Part shown: one piece after another, positions 47,040-59,545 of the stretch | How positions within the stretch are numbered: the first letter of the stretch is position 1 | How the letters are laid out: each line of letters begins with the position of its first letter | Assembly: GCA_914767715.1 (NCBI GenBank) | Contig: OU612073.1 | Span: 19,158,001-19,222,000, forward strand | DNA length: 64,000 nt | Direction: 5' to 3' | From: Membranipora membranacea | Taxonomy: Eukaryota; Bryozoa; Gymnolaemata; Cheilostomatida; Membraniporidae | Translations under genes and position numbers: made by a program | Notes under the pieces: model-generated | The model's database searches: none | Seen by the model: the letters and a program-made list of their open reading frames with translations, nothing else | What the model was told of the DNA's origin: nothing

Positions 47040-48860
47040 GCTGAACTATATTATTGGTGTCACATTTATGGCTGCACCTCCAGCTATTACCATCCATCAT
47101 ATTAATTCAGGGGGCAATAAAATATTTGAAAACAGAATATAAACATGAATAACGTAGTGATGAGCCCCCTGAGGTATCTTGTAGCAATAGTTTGATTATT
47201 CATTGCTGCTGTGAGACAGCCTGCAAATCGCAATGTCGTTCAGTTCCTATTGGACAATGACTATGAAATCATGACTCCAAAGCACAACTTCGAAAAACAC
47301 ATAGCGTTTGTGGAAGTGTAATTAAGGTATAGTAATGCCTAAAAAAATGTTGTCCAATTTAGTTGATTTTAGCACATATGGTTGACCTAATTTGATGACC
47401 AACAATGTGGGAATCAGCAGGATCTCTCAACACCAACTGCAAAGAAGACAGAGTGAATTGTATTCCTCTGGACAATGAAAACAAAACTTTGGTCATTTGA
47501 TAGCCTGTTTTGTCAAGTTCAACTATACTATGTTTTATGATCACTAATATCATTATCCTCTGATTGTCATACCCAAAACTGATGTTTGTGTTAACAGACA
47601 TCACATAGTTTGAGCTGGTAGCTGTTTTTACACACTCCAGGTATAACTCTTTGCGTCATGTGCAAAGCGTGAGTATTTTCATTCACAAATAAATTTATTG
47701 CGCTCTATTTCATAGTAATCGTAGTATTGTAGTAAATACTGTAATTTGCAATAAAACACAAACCGATGAAGATATTGTAAAAATCTAACCATATGGGATA
47801 AGAAAATTCACCAACACCGTTACTACATAATATATAATATATGTATACTAATAATATGACTTGCCGTCAGTGCACAGACTGTGCTGAAAACCATAGAAAC
47901 CCACCTAAATATCCAGTTCATCCTTGGATGATGCAAGAAAAGCCATGGAGTCGATTACACATCGATCACGCTATAAACTTCAAAGGAGGCAATTACCTGG
48001 TCATTGTGGATGCCCACAGTAAGTACCCGTGTGTTACACGTACTAACTCAACATCAACAAAGTCAACCACTGAAATTTTGGTTATCAGCACACAATTGTC
48101 AGTGACAATGCCATAACTTTCACCTCAGGAGAAAATAATATAGGAAGAAACGACAGTCATGGGAGCAGTGCTAGGCACAAGATAATTTGCTATAACCTTG
48201 CGGGCAATGAGGATGTTTTTCACCACTGATGCATCATTTGTGTATCCGAAAATCAATTTTTATGAAATATTTCTGCTACCCTAAAGGAGTCAAGTATACA
48301 ATAGCTAAAATTTGCTAAACCTCTTGACTTTATACACAGAATCCCTCCTCAGCTAGTCAAACATTTAGTGCTAGCTAAAATAAAGTCATCTCCAAACTAG
48401 CTAAGTTAAACTCTACTCTAGTTGGTAATTACTCCTCTAGACTGAAGGCAGGAATCAAATTTAATTTTTAAACTGATACTTTATTGTAAAAATGTCTCTG
48501 TTTTACCCACACAAGAACATAATATACGATTACTGTAACTGGCATGTCTGTTGAAAACCTCCTTTGATTGTTCCCGTGATCTTGTTTCCTTTATCTTTTG
48601 TCCCTTGAGTTATTCTTTCGGTGACACCATGATGGTTGTTTGGCTCTGTCATCCATCTTGTTTATTGGGAGGCATAAAAGTATCTGGAAGAAGATAATAA
48701 ACCTACGATAGTGATGAGCTCCCTATGGTAGCAACTTGTTATCATGGTTCGTTTATTCATTGCTGCTAGGAGACGATTCGCAGAGTCATCCAGTTCCTAT
48801 TGGACAATGGAGTTCATGATCAGGACATTAGAGTGCGACTCCAAAACACATAATAGTGCA
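47040..48860 (+). mobile_element. Decayed LTR-type element (diverged direct repeats around an integrase remnant)
   Basis: Segments 47040-47310 and 48600-48855 are diverged direct repeats. Shared landmarks are gtgatgagc(c/t)ccct, ttattcattgctgct and cagttcctattggacaatg. Between them lies an integrase fragment in the same orientation. This fits an old LTR element reduced to about 1.8 kb; the exact LTR ends are not visible. Confidence 0.45.
47841..48150 (+). pseudogene. Gypsy-type integrase fragment
   Basis: The open frame contains a CRQCTDCAE zinc-domain remnant and the first part of the DDE core: WSRLHIDHAINFKGGNYLVI followed by VDAHSKYP (first catalytic Asp). In another frame the region continues as VSDNAITFTSGEN (second Asp), so a frameshift lies at about 48080-48100. 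The Glu end of the core is missing. It is a relic without function. Confidence 0.75.
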
Positions 48861-49609
48861 TGAAGCCTTAGCTATTTGTAAAAAGTACTGGTACATTCCA
48901 GAGATTATGTATTTCTGCAGGACAAATAATATTAGACAGGAAACAAAAGCAGAATAGCTGATGCCATATTTTACAAGCAAGAGAATCTGAATTGTACAGA
49001 AGGGCATAGTTAAATTCGCCCAATAATACAAAATCTAAGAAACTACTACCAGGATCAAGCCAATGATTAAAAAATGCCTTCCCAGGTCCCACTGGGAATT
49101 CTGGGATGGTTCAGAGATGAAGAGGATAGTTGATTATCTCTGCTTTGGTGAACTCTGCTCTACCTATCTTACCGGTAAAGTCTGTTTTATATGTTTAATT
49201 GAGACTTGCATCATAGAGGATCGATTAAATCAGAATAATAGATCTATATATATATACGATCCTCATTAAGTTTGGATTAAAAATACACTGTCTGTTAGTG
49301 TCCAGTGAATCAACCAAACTCACCGTCCCACTATTATTGTAGTTGCGCATCTTTTTCATCCATTACTGAATATCTTGTCTTTTTTTCGGCTTGGCTTAAA
49401 CTGCATACTTAGTTAACTTATCCTACACTGGGTGTCTTGTTATACTTTGCAATATTTGAGAATGTTAGGTATGTAAACAATTCAGCTCAAGATGGACAGA
49501 ACAGGATCAAAGTTGTCTGCACTTTGTGTATCTACTCAACCACAAGGAAAAATGGGAAAAATGGCAGTTTTGATCTGGAGGAAGATAGTATAAAAAAGCA
49601 TTCCCTCCA
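48861..49609. other. Gene-free stretch
   Basis: No feature supported. Short frames on both strands overlap each other and have no recognisable content. Confidence 0.4.
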
Positions 49610-51067
49610 TCATAAATATCTTCCAATCAAGTACATCTTGCCCAAATAGATTTCAACTCCAACCATAGGACCAATGGATTTTGCTAATGAAAAAATAATT
49701 AAATTAATAATTAGCTCAGCGATCATACTCAACCTCCTCCTAGTAAGCAGCTCACCAAGACCTCCGACCTTAGGACGTTTGCTGTCATTTATCACCGATT
49801 TCACCCAGCCATACACAGTAACAGAATCTGTCATAACTTTCATAGACTTCAACTCCCATTTTATACCACAGCTCAAACCTCTGACTACTGCCTCTAACTC
49901 AGCAACATTGATATGATTGCCATCATCTTTCCTCAACCAACAACCATCCTCTACCATCACACCACCTATCTCAACTATCACTCCGACAGCTAGGCTGCTT
50001 GCATCACACCATATCACTCCTTCCTCAGTACAAGGCACAGACCATACTCCACAAACAGGGTCTCTTTTGGCTAGCATTCCCTGAGTTTCAAGCAGCATCT
50101 CCTTGACGCGAGTGGGAACCTTCTCATCCCAGTCACACTCACTTGCCTGTCTCTTCAGAAAGCTGCATGCTACTCGTAGCCATCCACCTAAAGGATAATG
50201 CCCAGTGAGGCGACCACACACCGAGAACAACTCTCGTTTAGTCACTACATCAGCTATGTCACCGTACTCATTGTCCCTACCCCAGACCAACTCATCACTC
50301 TCAGTAAGCTTTACACGCAAGCCAAGCACCTGAGCATCACACATTCTCTCGGGTTCCTTTGTCACCAAGCCATACTTTCGAAGATGGGCTCTCACACAAT
50401 CCACCGATACTCTGTCCTCATCCACTATGATATCGTCTATGTAGTGATCAGTACCGTGTTCAACTGCACTATCCATTGACAGAACCTTACCAAGAACCTT
50501 TGACATGATTTTCGGTGCAACATTCAAACCGAAACCCATCCGTGTCATGACATACATTTTGTTCTTATAACGAACTGCCTGGAACTTCAGCAGCTCATCA
50601 TCAACATACAACTGCAGGTATGCCTTTTTTGTGAGATCGAGCATAGAACAGTTTGAGCCAAATCTGCGCCATTTGCGCAACTTATCCTGACATACAGCAA
50701 CATCAACGCCTGGGTTGCTACTGATATACTGATTCAACTCTTTCCCATAGTCCATAACAGGCCTTATCTTACTGACTTTGTTAGGCTGAAATGCAGCCAA
50801 CATAGGTATCACACCCTTCACTTCACCATGTTTTGAAAGATCATGCTCTACTAGCCACCCACACTCAATCCATGACTCAACCTCTCTCTCATAACCTGCC
50901 CTACATTTGTCACTGATATTGTACTCGCCTCTTTGATTTCTCAAAGTAGGCTCTTCATCCTTCCATTTCCAAGAGACCTTCCATTGATTTCCATCATAAA
51001 TTGCTCTAAAATCAGTGTCTTCGACCTCAAGAAGGAGCCTCAAGAAGGACCTCAAGAAGGACCTCAA
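49610..51067 (-). pseudogene. Gypsy-like reverse transcriptase and RNase H
   Basis: A 485-codon frame holds RT (NKVSKIRPVMDYGKELNQYI, CSMLDLTKKAYLQL, MTRMGFGLNVAPKIMSKVL and DHYIDDIIVDED with the YIDD box). RNase H follows (VIWCDASSLAVGV, HINVAELEAVVRG, KVMTDSVTVYGWV), giving the D-E-D residues. The end of the frame (LGELLTRRRLSMIAELI) degrades into unrelated residues where a frameshift occurs; no integrase follows. The enzyme centres look intact, but the element is incomplete. Confidence 0.85.
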
Positions 51068-51076
51068 GAAGGAACC
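51027..51076. repeat. Four 12-bp repeats at the gag-pol junction
   Basis: ctcaagaaggac is repeated about four times with small changes. On the coding (minus) strand it produces repeated TTC TTG AGG triplets. In the gag-protease frame it creates the TGA stop, and in the pol frame it gives an RSFLRSFLRL run. Confidence 0.85.
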
Positions 51077-52227
51077 ACCAAAACTCCTACAGCAGCAACC
51101 AAGGACATATGCATACCTTCATCAACATTGCCAAAATGAGGAACACTCCTCGAGCTCACAGTTACGCCACCTAAACCTCTGACAGCATCCATACCTATTA
51201 TTGCGGAAAATCCACATACCAGAGATGACGCGACAAAGCATCGTAATTTCACTGAATCACGACATGTTTCTAATACCAAGTCAACTTCTCCTGCACACTG
51301 AGTAATTTTGCCATCGAGCATTGTCACAACACTAGGCTTAGAGTTGTGCTTAGCACCTAACACTTTGATCACATGAGATGTTACAACGGTCCGCTGACAA
51401 CCTGTGTCAACCAACGATCTACACTGAACGCCATTGATCAAAATGTTTATCACAGGTAATGGCGCAGATACTGCCCCGGTCCCATTTCCCGATCGGTTTG
51501 GGCATTTGTTTGCCAGGTGTTCGGGTGAATCACATATATAGCATCTTCCATCATGCTGAGATCGACCACTAACATCCTTTTTCCTGTTAGGACATTCCCG
51601 AGCTACATGCCCATTACCAGAGCAGACGAAGCACAGTACAGCTTTTACATTTGACTTTACACCTGCACAAGCAAAAGCAGAATTGCCTCCCCTTGATGCA
51701 AGCATTGCACACGCTTTCCCTATTAACTCTGCGAGCCCCAACCTCTCAACATTTACAGTAGATTTTAACTGCATAGCTTCATCAGAAGGTAGGCCTGATA
51801 CAAATGCACACCTGACCAGAGGCTCACCATGATGTCCATGACCCATCAATGCCACCAACCGCCTTATATCAGCTAAATACACATCAACCGACTCATTCTC
51901 GATTAATACTCTGCTCTTCAACTCATCATACGCTGTAAATGGATCAATGCTGAAAGCAGTGGATAACTCAGCTTATAACAAATCATAATCATTCTTAGTT
52001 TCATCACTCAATTGTTGATACACAGAAAAGGCAGGACCTGACAAGAACAATGGCACAAACTTAGGCAGATCTGTCAACCCTTGCAACTGTGCTACCAGCT
52101 CTAGCTTCTCTATCCAAACAAAAAACCCACCACTTGTCTTCTGGTCCTCATAACTCTTGATGATATCAGAAAACTTTATAGCCTTGGATACCATGATTGC
52201 CGAAATAGCTTGTAGAATATAACACAC
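51064..52227 (-). pseudogene. Gypsy-like gag and protease
   Basis: Gag starts near MVSKAIKFSDIIKSYEDQ (about 52192) and is interrupted by a TAA at about 51973. It continues in the same frame through a capsid-like segment and two CX2CX4HX4C zinc knuckles (CFVCSGNGHVAREC, CYICDSPEHLANKC). A protease follows with INILINGVQCRSLVDTGCQR (DTG active site). The frame ends inside the 12-bp repeats. Confidence 0.82.
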
Positions 52228-52296
52228 TGAGTTATATGAAAGATACTGAATGTTGTATTCTCATGAACTGCAAAGCCTAACTAAGGCAGTAAGATA

Positions 52297-52402
52297 AGGC
52301 CTGTTATGGACTATGGGAAAGAGTTGAATCAGTATATCAGTAGCAACCCAGGTGTTGATGTTGCTGTATGTCAGGATAAGTTGCGCAAATGGCGCAGATT
52401 AC
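52297..52402 (+). repeat. Inverted fragment of the neighbouring Gypsy-like pol
   Basis: This plus-strand segment encodes PVMDYGKELNQYISSNPGVD and the following residues. It is nearly the exact reverse complement of 50662-50765. It is joined directly to a LINE fragment on its right. Confidence 0.85.
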
Positions 52403-53010
52403 CATATTGACCACCAAAGCACCAAAATTGAGTCACAACTTTCAATCAATGTATTAGGGGTCACCCTTGATACAGACCTCTCCTTTCAAACACATGCAAT
52501 AGATATGGCAACCAGAGCAAATAGAGTTGTATACTTAATAGCGAAACTTAAAAAGTTTATGAATGTAGATGAAAGACTCAGACCTACAAAATCTTAGTTC
52601 GACCTATTTTTGAATATTGCTCAGCAATCTATTTAGAAACCACACAAAACACCACAGAGACTATTGAAAAAGTTCAAAATAAAGCCAACAGAATTATCAT
52701 ATCTGCGCCTAGAGAGTTTTCGGTCACAACTGGCAGAACACTTTTGAACCTCCCAACATTATACCCAAGAATATACCTATTTCATAAGTTTAAACACAAA
52801 AAAGTGGCAAAAAACAAGGCATCTAAACACATCCTTCACCTTGTACAAAAGGCAAATAGACATCAGCGTACTCTGAGAAGTAAATGTTCCATAGTAAAAC
52901 CATCATTCCGTATTAATTTTGGTAAGTCAGCTCTGATGAATCTATTACATACATTCTTGCTGAAAAATCAACGGCCACAAAATCTGTTATCATTTACTTG
53001 ATGTAGCCTA
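52403..53010 (+). pseudogene. LINE reverse transcriptase C-terminal fragment (Jockey/CR1-like)
   Basis: The segments LGVTLDTDLSFQTHAIDMAT, VVYLIAKLKKFM, then in shifted frames VRPIFEYCSAIYLE, IEKVQNKANRIIISAPREF and TLYPRIYLFHKFKHK correspond to the thumb and C-terminal tail of Jockey/CR1-type RTs. At least two frame changes are present. The fragment is 5'-truncated and begins directly at an inverted Gypsy piece. Confidence 0.75.
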
Positions 53011-54234
53011 CAGTGTAACACAACCTTATGGCATTAACATCTTCTGATTATTATTTTTCTTTTAGTCCTTTTTCTTCCCATATATTTTAATGACCACAGT
53101 ATTTTAATCTTTGAATGACATAACAATTCTTTTCCACCATATTAAATTACTCTTTTATACTTTTACCACATATAGCCTAACTAATCTTGATTATTTTTCT
53201 CTTTTTTTCTCTGTCTCAGAGGTCAACAAGTTGCCTTTAACTATCTGTTATTTGTATACTTTCAAGCCAACTTCTATAAATAAATAAGTATATACTATCG
53301 TAATTTATGATAAAGATATAATCAACCTGCGATGACAATAGACATAATCAATCACAGAGTCATAAACTCTGTCGTTTTCAGCGATAATGTGAGATTTCTC
53401 CAAAATTAATATCAATCTACAAAGGTGAGTGGCAGTTGAGTGGTAACTGGTAGCGGGGCCTAATTGAATCATGATCAAGTGGCTGCTAAAATCTGGTAGA
53501 TTTAGCCGGATCCTAATGGAAACCAGCCCTTTAAGTTGTGCTTCCAAAATGGAAGCAGCCATAACTTCAAAAAGTGTTTGTAGATCTATCATCTGAACCA
53601 ATCAATAGCCCCACAATTTAGCATTGACCAATAAGCAATTACATTTCATTGATAGCGATTCATTGCAATCACTTTCTGGCAAAATTTTGAAGAATATTTT
53701 GTGTAGCAGCAAGGGTTATTATAATAGCACCCTTGGCTGCAGCCTGCAATGTATTTTTCTGCTGTGTTTGTGTGACCAAGGACTTCTAACTCCTTGGTAA
53801 GACACAGCCAATCCGTCCATTGAAGCCTTATTAGCTGTTGCACATGATGGATGAATTGATAACTGTAGTGTATAATAATTTGTATTTTGTGATGATTTCT
53901 TAAAGTATCTCATCTGCTATAAATAATTCTTTTTTTCTAACTAGTACTAACTCTACTCTACTCTACTGTAACTCTACTTCTAGCTAGTAGGTAGTACTAC
54001 CGTCCACTGGCATTCAGTTGTTGCATGTCCAGTTGATGAGTGACCCAGTTGACCATCTACAGAAGAAGGCCTGCGCTACCTTCACTATAAATTGTAACTT
54101 GTTAACCAGTTTAGAGCATAAAATGATGTTACTATTTTATTAGCTCTAATCTGAAGTATCATATTGGATTGATTTTAGCCCCGATTGATATTTTTATGTA
54201 TGGCATGTATGTATCAATCACCAAGACGGATCCT
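53011..54234. other. Gene-free stretch
   Basis: No exon or RNA gene supported. It holds a short ctcta-type microsatellite at about 53952-53980. Confidence 0.4.
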
Positions 54235-54702
54235 GGGGGGTCTTTCAATTAGAAAGAGTGATCCTTTACTAAAGCAAGTTATCACTATCACATCGCTCAA
54301 AATGATCTCTCTCTTGGTGTTTCAATACCCTTTAGTAGTGGTTCCTACATACCGTAGCAGCGGGTGGATTGTGTATACCCACAAATGAGTATAGCGAAAG
54401 TGGAGAACTGAGCCTAGCATACACGCGCCCCAGCATGCAATCACACGAATCCAACATGTTTTCAGACAAGCACACTTTGCCTGCCATTGTACTCCTTTGT
54501 TCACCAAACAAAAGGCCTTTTGAAACACAACACTCATAGGTGCATTGGGGTATGTCTCCCTGACATCGGCCCCCAGGGCCTATCCAACATACTACAGCAT
54601 AACTGTACTTTATTTTGTAATGAGACCCCTAGCAGGTATCGCTCACTCACTGAGTGAGCGATAAGATTGCGATTTTGGCTGTTTCTAATTGAAAGACCCC
54701 CC
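54235..54702. mobile_element. MITE-like element with 21-bp perfect TIRs
   Basis: ggggggtctttcaattagaa+a (54235-54255) has its exact complement at 54682-54702. Inside the right half there is another palindrome, tatcgctcactca-c-tgagtgagcgata (54637-54663). No coding frame and no clear target duplication, so the class is unknown. It lies about 400 bp upstream of the first POLQ exon. Confidence 0.65.
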
Positions 54703-56885
54703 TGTATGCAATTATATGAAACAATTAAAAGCTCGGGGTGAGGGGTTGGTATACAATTAATTGCTTTACAGTTTCTAAAACTCCTCTTGAAGTCTCATTA
54801 TCACGACAGCACATTCCTATCGCACACAAACCTTTCTATATGCTGGTGACAACGGGCCAAGACCAAAGGATGTGACGCTGGAATAAGGCAATACTGTAGG
54901 CCTATGTGTGAAACAAAATGGCACCAAGTCTATATTAGCTTAAATTTTTGCAGACCTGCACAATGCATATGTTATCATATTTATGTTGCAGGTGGTAGGC
55001 ACCACATATCCAGTAGCCTTGCTTATGACTAAAACTCTGAGGATGTTCTACCAAACTTCAGAGTAGCTGATCAACATTTAAAAGGAGGTATGTCTTTGTC
55101 TAAAAAGCAGAAGGAAAGCTGGCTCAAGTTGTCATCATATCTGCCAGCAGAAGCACTAGAATACTACAAGAAACATGGTGTCGAGCAAATGTTTCCAGGT
55201 TGGTAGCCTTGAACGGTAATACTGATCCTTGATATGATTGTTTTGCTGTTGTGAGCTAGTGTTGACAGTTGAGATAGACGCCCCAAGGTTGATTGGAGCA
55301 TTTCTATCAATGTGGCCTGATATTTATGATAAGAAAGAAGGCCAAGTTTGACAACCATTTCCTGTCTGTATTTGACTATTTTGTAACAAACCTGATTCTT
55401 TCCAATATTTTAGGTGCAATGCCTGCAGACCGGTTGTGCTTTGAAAGGTGGTAACCTTCTTTATTTTGCTCCAACAAGTGCCGGGAAATCCTTAGTTGCC
55501 GAAATTCTGGCCATGAAACGTGTCCTAAACAAAGAGAAAAGCCATTTGTTAGCGTAGCTCGTAAGAAAATGTTTACCCTCAGAGCTATGTACTCAGGTCT
55601 TGGTCTCACTGTGGGGGGCTTCATGGGTTCCCGAACTCCTCCCGGTGGTTTTCAAAGAGTTGATGTCTGTACCATAGAACGAGCCAACAGTCCTCTTAAC
55701 CACTTACTAGAGGCAGATAAACTCTCACAGCTCACTCTCATTATTGTTGATGAGTTGCACATGGTTGGTGACCTAAGTTGAGGTTGCCTTCTTGACCAAT
55801 GCTAACAAAAGTAATATTTTATCTGGCCTGCAAACAATCTGACCCCAATGTAGATATTAGCACACAAGTAATCGGCATGAGTGCGACTCTTCCTAACATG
55901 CACGTCTTGGCAAAGTGGTTAGAAGCTGACTTATACTGTACAGACATCAGGCTTGTTCCGCTGACTGAGTATGTAAAAGTAGGCAGCAGTATATTGAATG
56001 ACCAGTTGGAGTATGTAAGAGATTGAATTGGCTGAGATTGAAGTACCCGGTCTCTATGGTAATGATAGCGAGATGATTGTCAACTTGTGCCTGGAGACAA
56101 TCTAACAAGGAAAGTCTGTACTTATATTCTGCCCTGCAAAGAGTTGGTGTGAGAAACTAGCTACACTCATAGGTTAGTGAGGAGTTTGATAACACTAAAA
56201 TCAATTATTCTCCAATCATAAATAAATGTCCTTCCTTAGTTCTGCATACTGTACATGTCTCTGTCTTGCAAAAGGGAAAAAATGTTAATTTTTCCAGATT
56301 ATTAGTAATATTCAGTTATATAGCCGATTGAAGGTGTCAGGTCTTTTTTCAGCAAAATCCTTCTGCATGATAATAGCCGGGAAGGCAGAGACATCAGATA
56401 AACTCAGTGGTCATGTCAAAGATGCCATAAACAAAGATAAGATTACAGACCTTATTAGTGAGCTGAAGAGATCACCACCAGGCCTGGCTGAGCAGATAAG
56501 ATTGCATATATGGTACCGCCTACCATCACGCAGGTATGTCTGAATCTAGAAATTGTTGAAATACAATGACATGTGAACAATATTCCCATAATGCAGTGTA
56601 AGACAGGCTTTCTGATATTATTCTGTAGTAATGTTGGATACTCCATTGGCATAGTAAGGCTAGCAGCTTATATGAATTGTGCTGTTCTTGACTCTTTGGT
56701 CGACACCTGATATCATGTACATTGAGAACTAAGTAAAGTATTTGTATTGTAAATACTTTACTTTGTACTTAGTACTCATATGCTGGTGTTATTTTACATG
56801 ATTTTTTGCAATTGTCACTATTAAGAAAAAACACTCATCTGGACTGCGGTTGAAGGGATGATCAAGCCAGGATATATTGATATGA

Positions 56886-57134
<249 letters not shown>

Positions 57135-57508
57135 TAGTGTTTGATTAGATCTACTCCATACTCCCAGAGTAGCAAATAGGCTTTTGTCTGGGACAGCGCT
57201 GGGATGATCATGATAATATGTATTCCCATTGTCTGGAATCGTCACAGATAGTCCCAGAATGTTGTGTTGACATATTATCCAGGTGTAAAATGAGTCTGGA
57301 ATCAGGAGAGTTTGACGCTTAAAAACTTTCCTGATACTGTCCCAGACTCATTTTTATTGCTGAGATTGTGGTGTTTTCATGTTCACTTTGGGTAAGATGG
57401 CTATCTGAGATGACTGTCCGGGAGAATGAATGTGGACCAGCCTTAAGTGATACTAGATTAATTTGATGATGAGTCTTTACATTTGAAGTCCACTCTAAAT
57501 GTCAATAT

Positions 57509-59142
57509 TGTAGTGTAATCAACCTTACATGAGATATGCTGAGGTGTCCAGTATTGGTGCAACTTCTTGGTCTTATCAGAGACTATAGATAGTGAGACCT
57601 TCCACTAGTTGTTTTTCCTCCAATGGACAGGGGAGCAACTCCGAATACAGACAAATGAATCGTATATATGTTCACTCTGACCAGTGAACCATGAGTGAAC
57701 TAAGCTATGATCTGTCCAACTGAGCCGAATAGTTTTGCTCCTTTTCGGTGGTCTCTGATCTTATCAGTTCTAGTGTATATAACCAATGCGAGCACATTGA
57801 AAATTAGGCTCCGCCCCTTTCTGGTGATAATCGGTTGGAGGTAAGCGTACCCAGTGCTATGAATCTACTATCAAAAATTGACAAGGTGAACGTTTTAGTT
57901 GTTTATTTTATAAGAACATTCACACAAATCTTTCAATAATATCAACCGGGACAAATGAAATTTAAGATGTGACATTTATATAGAATATAGCCATCAAGGA
58001 ACCAAAATACTTGAGGGATGATAAAAACTTTTGGCCCCCGTTTATATAGACAATTGAATATTCAATGTGAAAATAGTTAAATGTGAACAATCACTGATGA
58101 TATTTTCTCCAGTTCTGGTGACTTGAATTGAATTAATCAGTCAGGCCCGCACAGAAATTTTCAATAGCATAGGTCTGAGAAAAGCATCATCCTCAAAAAA
58201 TACAAGTTTTCCCGTTTAAAGTTAGCATATTGCTGATTGTTGCCTGAAGATATGTGCTTTGATCTGATCTGAATCCTGTCTATGAAGCCCAAACAAGTTT
58301 TCAAGACGATTTGTAAAACACAGCTTTTCATAGCCCCAACCATTCCACAATAACTTTGAGGCCGAGAGGGAGGTCTTCTATCTCTCGATGCAGTAATTTC
58401 TTTACATTTGTCAGTATTGAATTGTCAGTATGAATCTGCTGACAATGCACTTTACTCTGATGCCATTCTTACTTCATTTTTGCATGCTTGTGTATGGTTG
58501 GTACTAGTCACCATGATTGAATTCTTTTATATTAATCTAAGCACATATTAACAAGCGATGATATCCAAACAAAAAGAAGGCCTCTTCCTCTTGTCCTCAC
58601 ACATGAAAACTGTGTCCATGAAACTCATCACAACAGCTAACCTATGTCAGGCCATCATTGCATTGCAGTGGGCAACTATGATGGATTATACTGCCAGCCC
58701 CCTTAATTTCATACCAAAAATACAGGCCTGTATAATATAAATATCTGGTTAAGAATGCAATAACAAGTTGATAGTGACTTTGTTGCTGTCTGATCTGGTT
58801 TTGTCATCAAGATTGTGGTTTTTTTGCCTCAAATAACTCAGGTGAAAAACCTGAAACTTTATTGAGAAACCCGTTGCTGTCCAAGGCAGCAGCGCTTACT
58901 TTACAACCAGAAGTGGGCGTGACCGTTAAATAACGCTGATTGGCTATTCGCATTTTATGCGCAAGTGGAAGGTCTCTATATCTAAAGTCTCTGGTCTTAT
59001 CTCATTCTCTATTTCTCTCTAAGACCGCGTGCTTATTAATCCCTCCTTCCTGCGCATTCCAGATGTAGCCCGAGTTCTTATGCAGCACTCATATCTGTCC
59101 TTCCTTATTTACAACCTGCAGTCTATTATACCTTGCACTACA
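57509..59142 (-). mobile_element. Solo LTR of the Gypsy family, split by a DNA transposon
   Basis: 57509-57576 and 58994-59142 together form a diverged copy of the 210-bp LTR of the 23-28 kb Gypsy element (TGTAGTG start, GCACTACA end). The pair is flanked by AATAT on both sides (57504-57508 and 59143-59147), a 5-bp target duplication like that of the full element. No internal Gypsy sequence is present, so it is a solo LTR from LTR-LTR recombination. It lies in the POLQ intron. Confidence 0.88.
57577..58993. mobile_element. hAT-like non-autonomous DNA transposon nested in the solo LTR
   Basis: Terminal inverted repeats of about 30 bp (CAGAGACTATAGATAGTGAG, then ACCTTCCACT; right complement CAGAGACTTTAGATATAGAG, then ACCTTCCACT). 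They are flanked by a 7-bp duplication GTCTTAT (57570-57576 and 58994-59000), which could be read as 8 bp within one base. The 1417 bp have no transposase frame. CAGAG ends and a 7-8 bp duplication fit a hAT-like family. Confidence 0.85.
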
Positions 59143-59372
59143 AATATAGGTCGATGTTATTTTGTTCTCACACTGTATAACACTAATTGATGATAATGCT
59201 GTTCTATGTACCTTGTAGGTGAGTGTGTTAATATGTAAGTCTACTGAGAAGTCACAGGTACATACACTTCTATCATCAGATTTACCTCCCGCCACTAGTC
59301 AGCTGATTAGACGAGACTCGGAAGAAAATTATATACTCAGGTCTAGTGTGAGACGAGCTCTACTGGAGGTCA

Positions 59373-59545
59373 TAGCCAGCGGTACAGCTAAAACAGTAAG
59401 TAGCCAGCGGTAAGGTCAAACAGTAAGTGTCCAGTAGTACAGCTAAAACAGTTATTAGCCAGTAATACAGCTAACACAGTAAGTGGCCAGCAGTTCAGCT
59501 GAAACAGTAGGTGGCCAACGGTACAGCTGAAACGGTCAGTATTGA
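59373..59545. repeat. 28-bp tandem repeat covering a POLQ exon end and splice donor
   Basis: Six imperfect units of about 28 bp (gccagcggtacagctaaaac + agtaagt) start inside the exon that ends at AAAACA|GTAAGT (about 59394). They continue into the intron. Copies carry agtaagt, agtaagt, agttatt, agtaagt, agtaggt and ggtcagt at the donor position, so four copies keep a plausible 5' splice site. Confidence 0.85.

Larger units (their letters stand above)
49610..52227 (-). mobile_element. Second Gypsy-like LTR element, incomplete
   Basis: On the minus strand the order is gag, protease, RT, RNase H. No LTRs were found at either end, and integrase is absent. The gag has an in-frame TAA, and gag and pol are separated by a 12-bp repeat expansion. 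A 100-bp piece of the same pol region is present in inverted orientation right beside it at 52297-52402. Confidence 0.75.
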
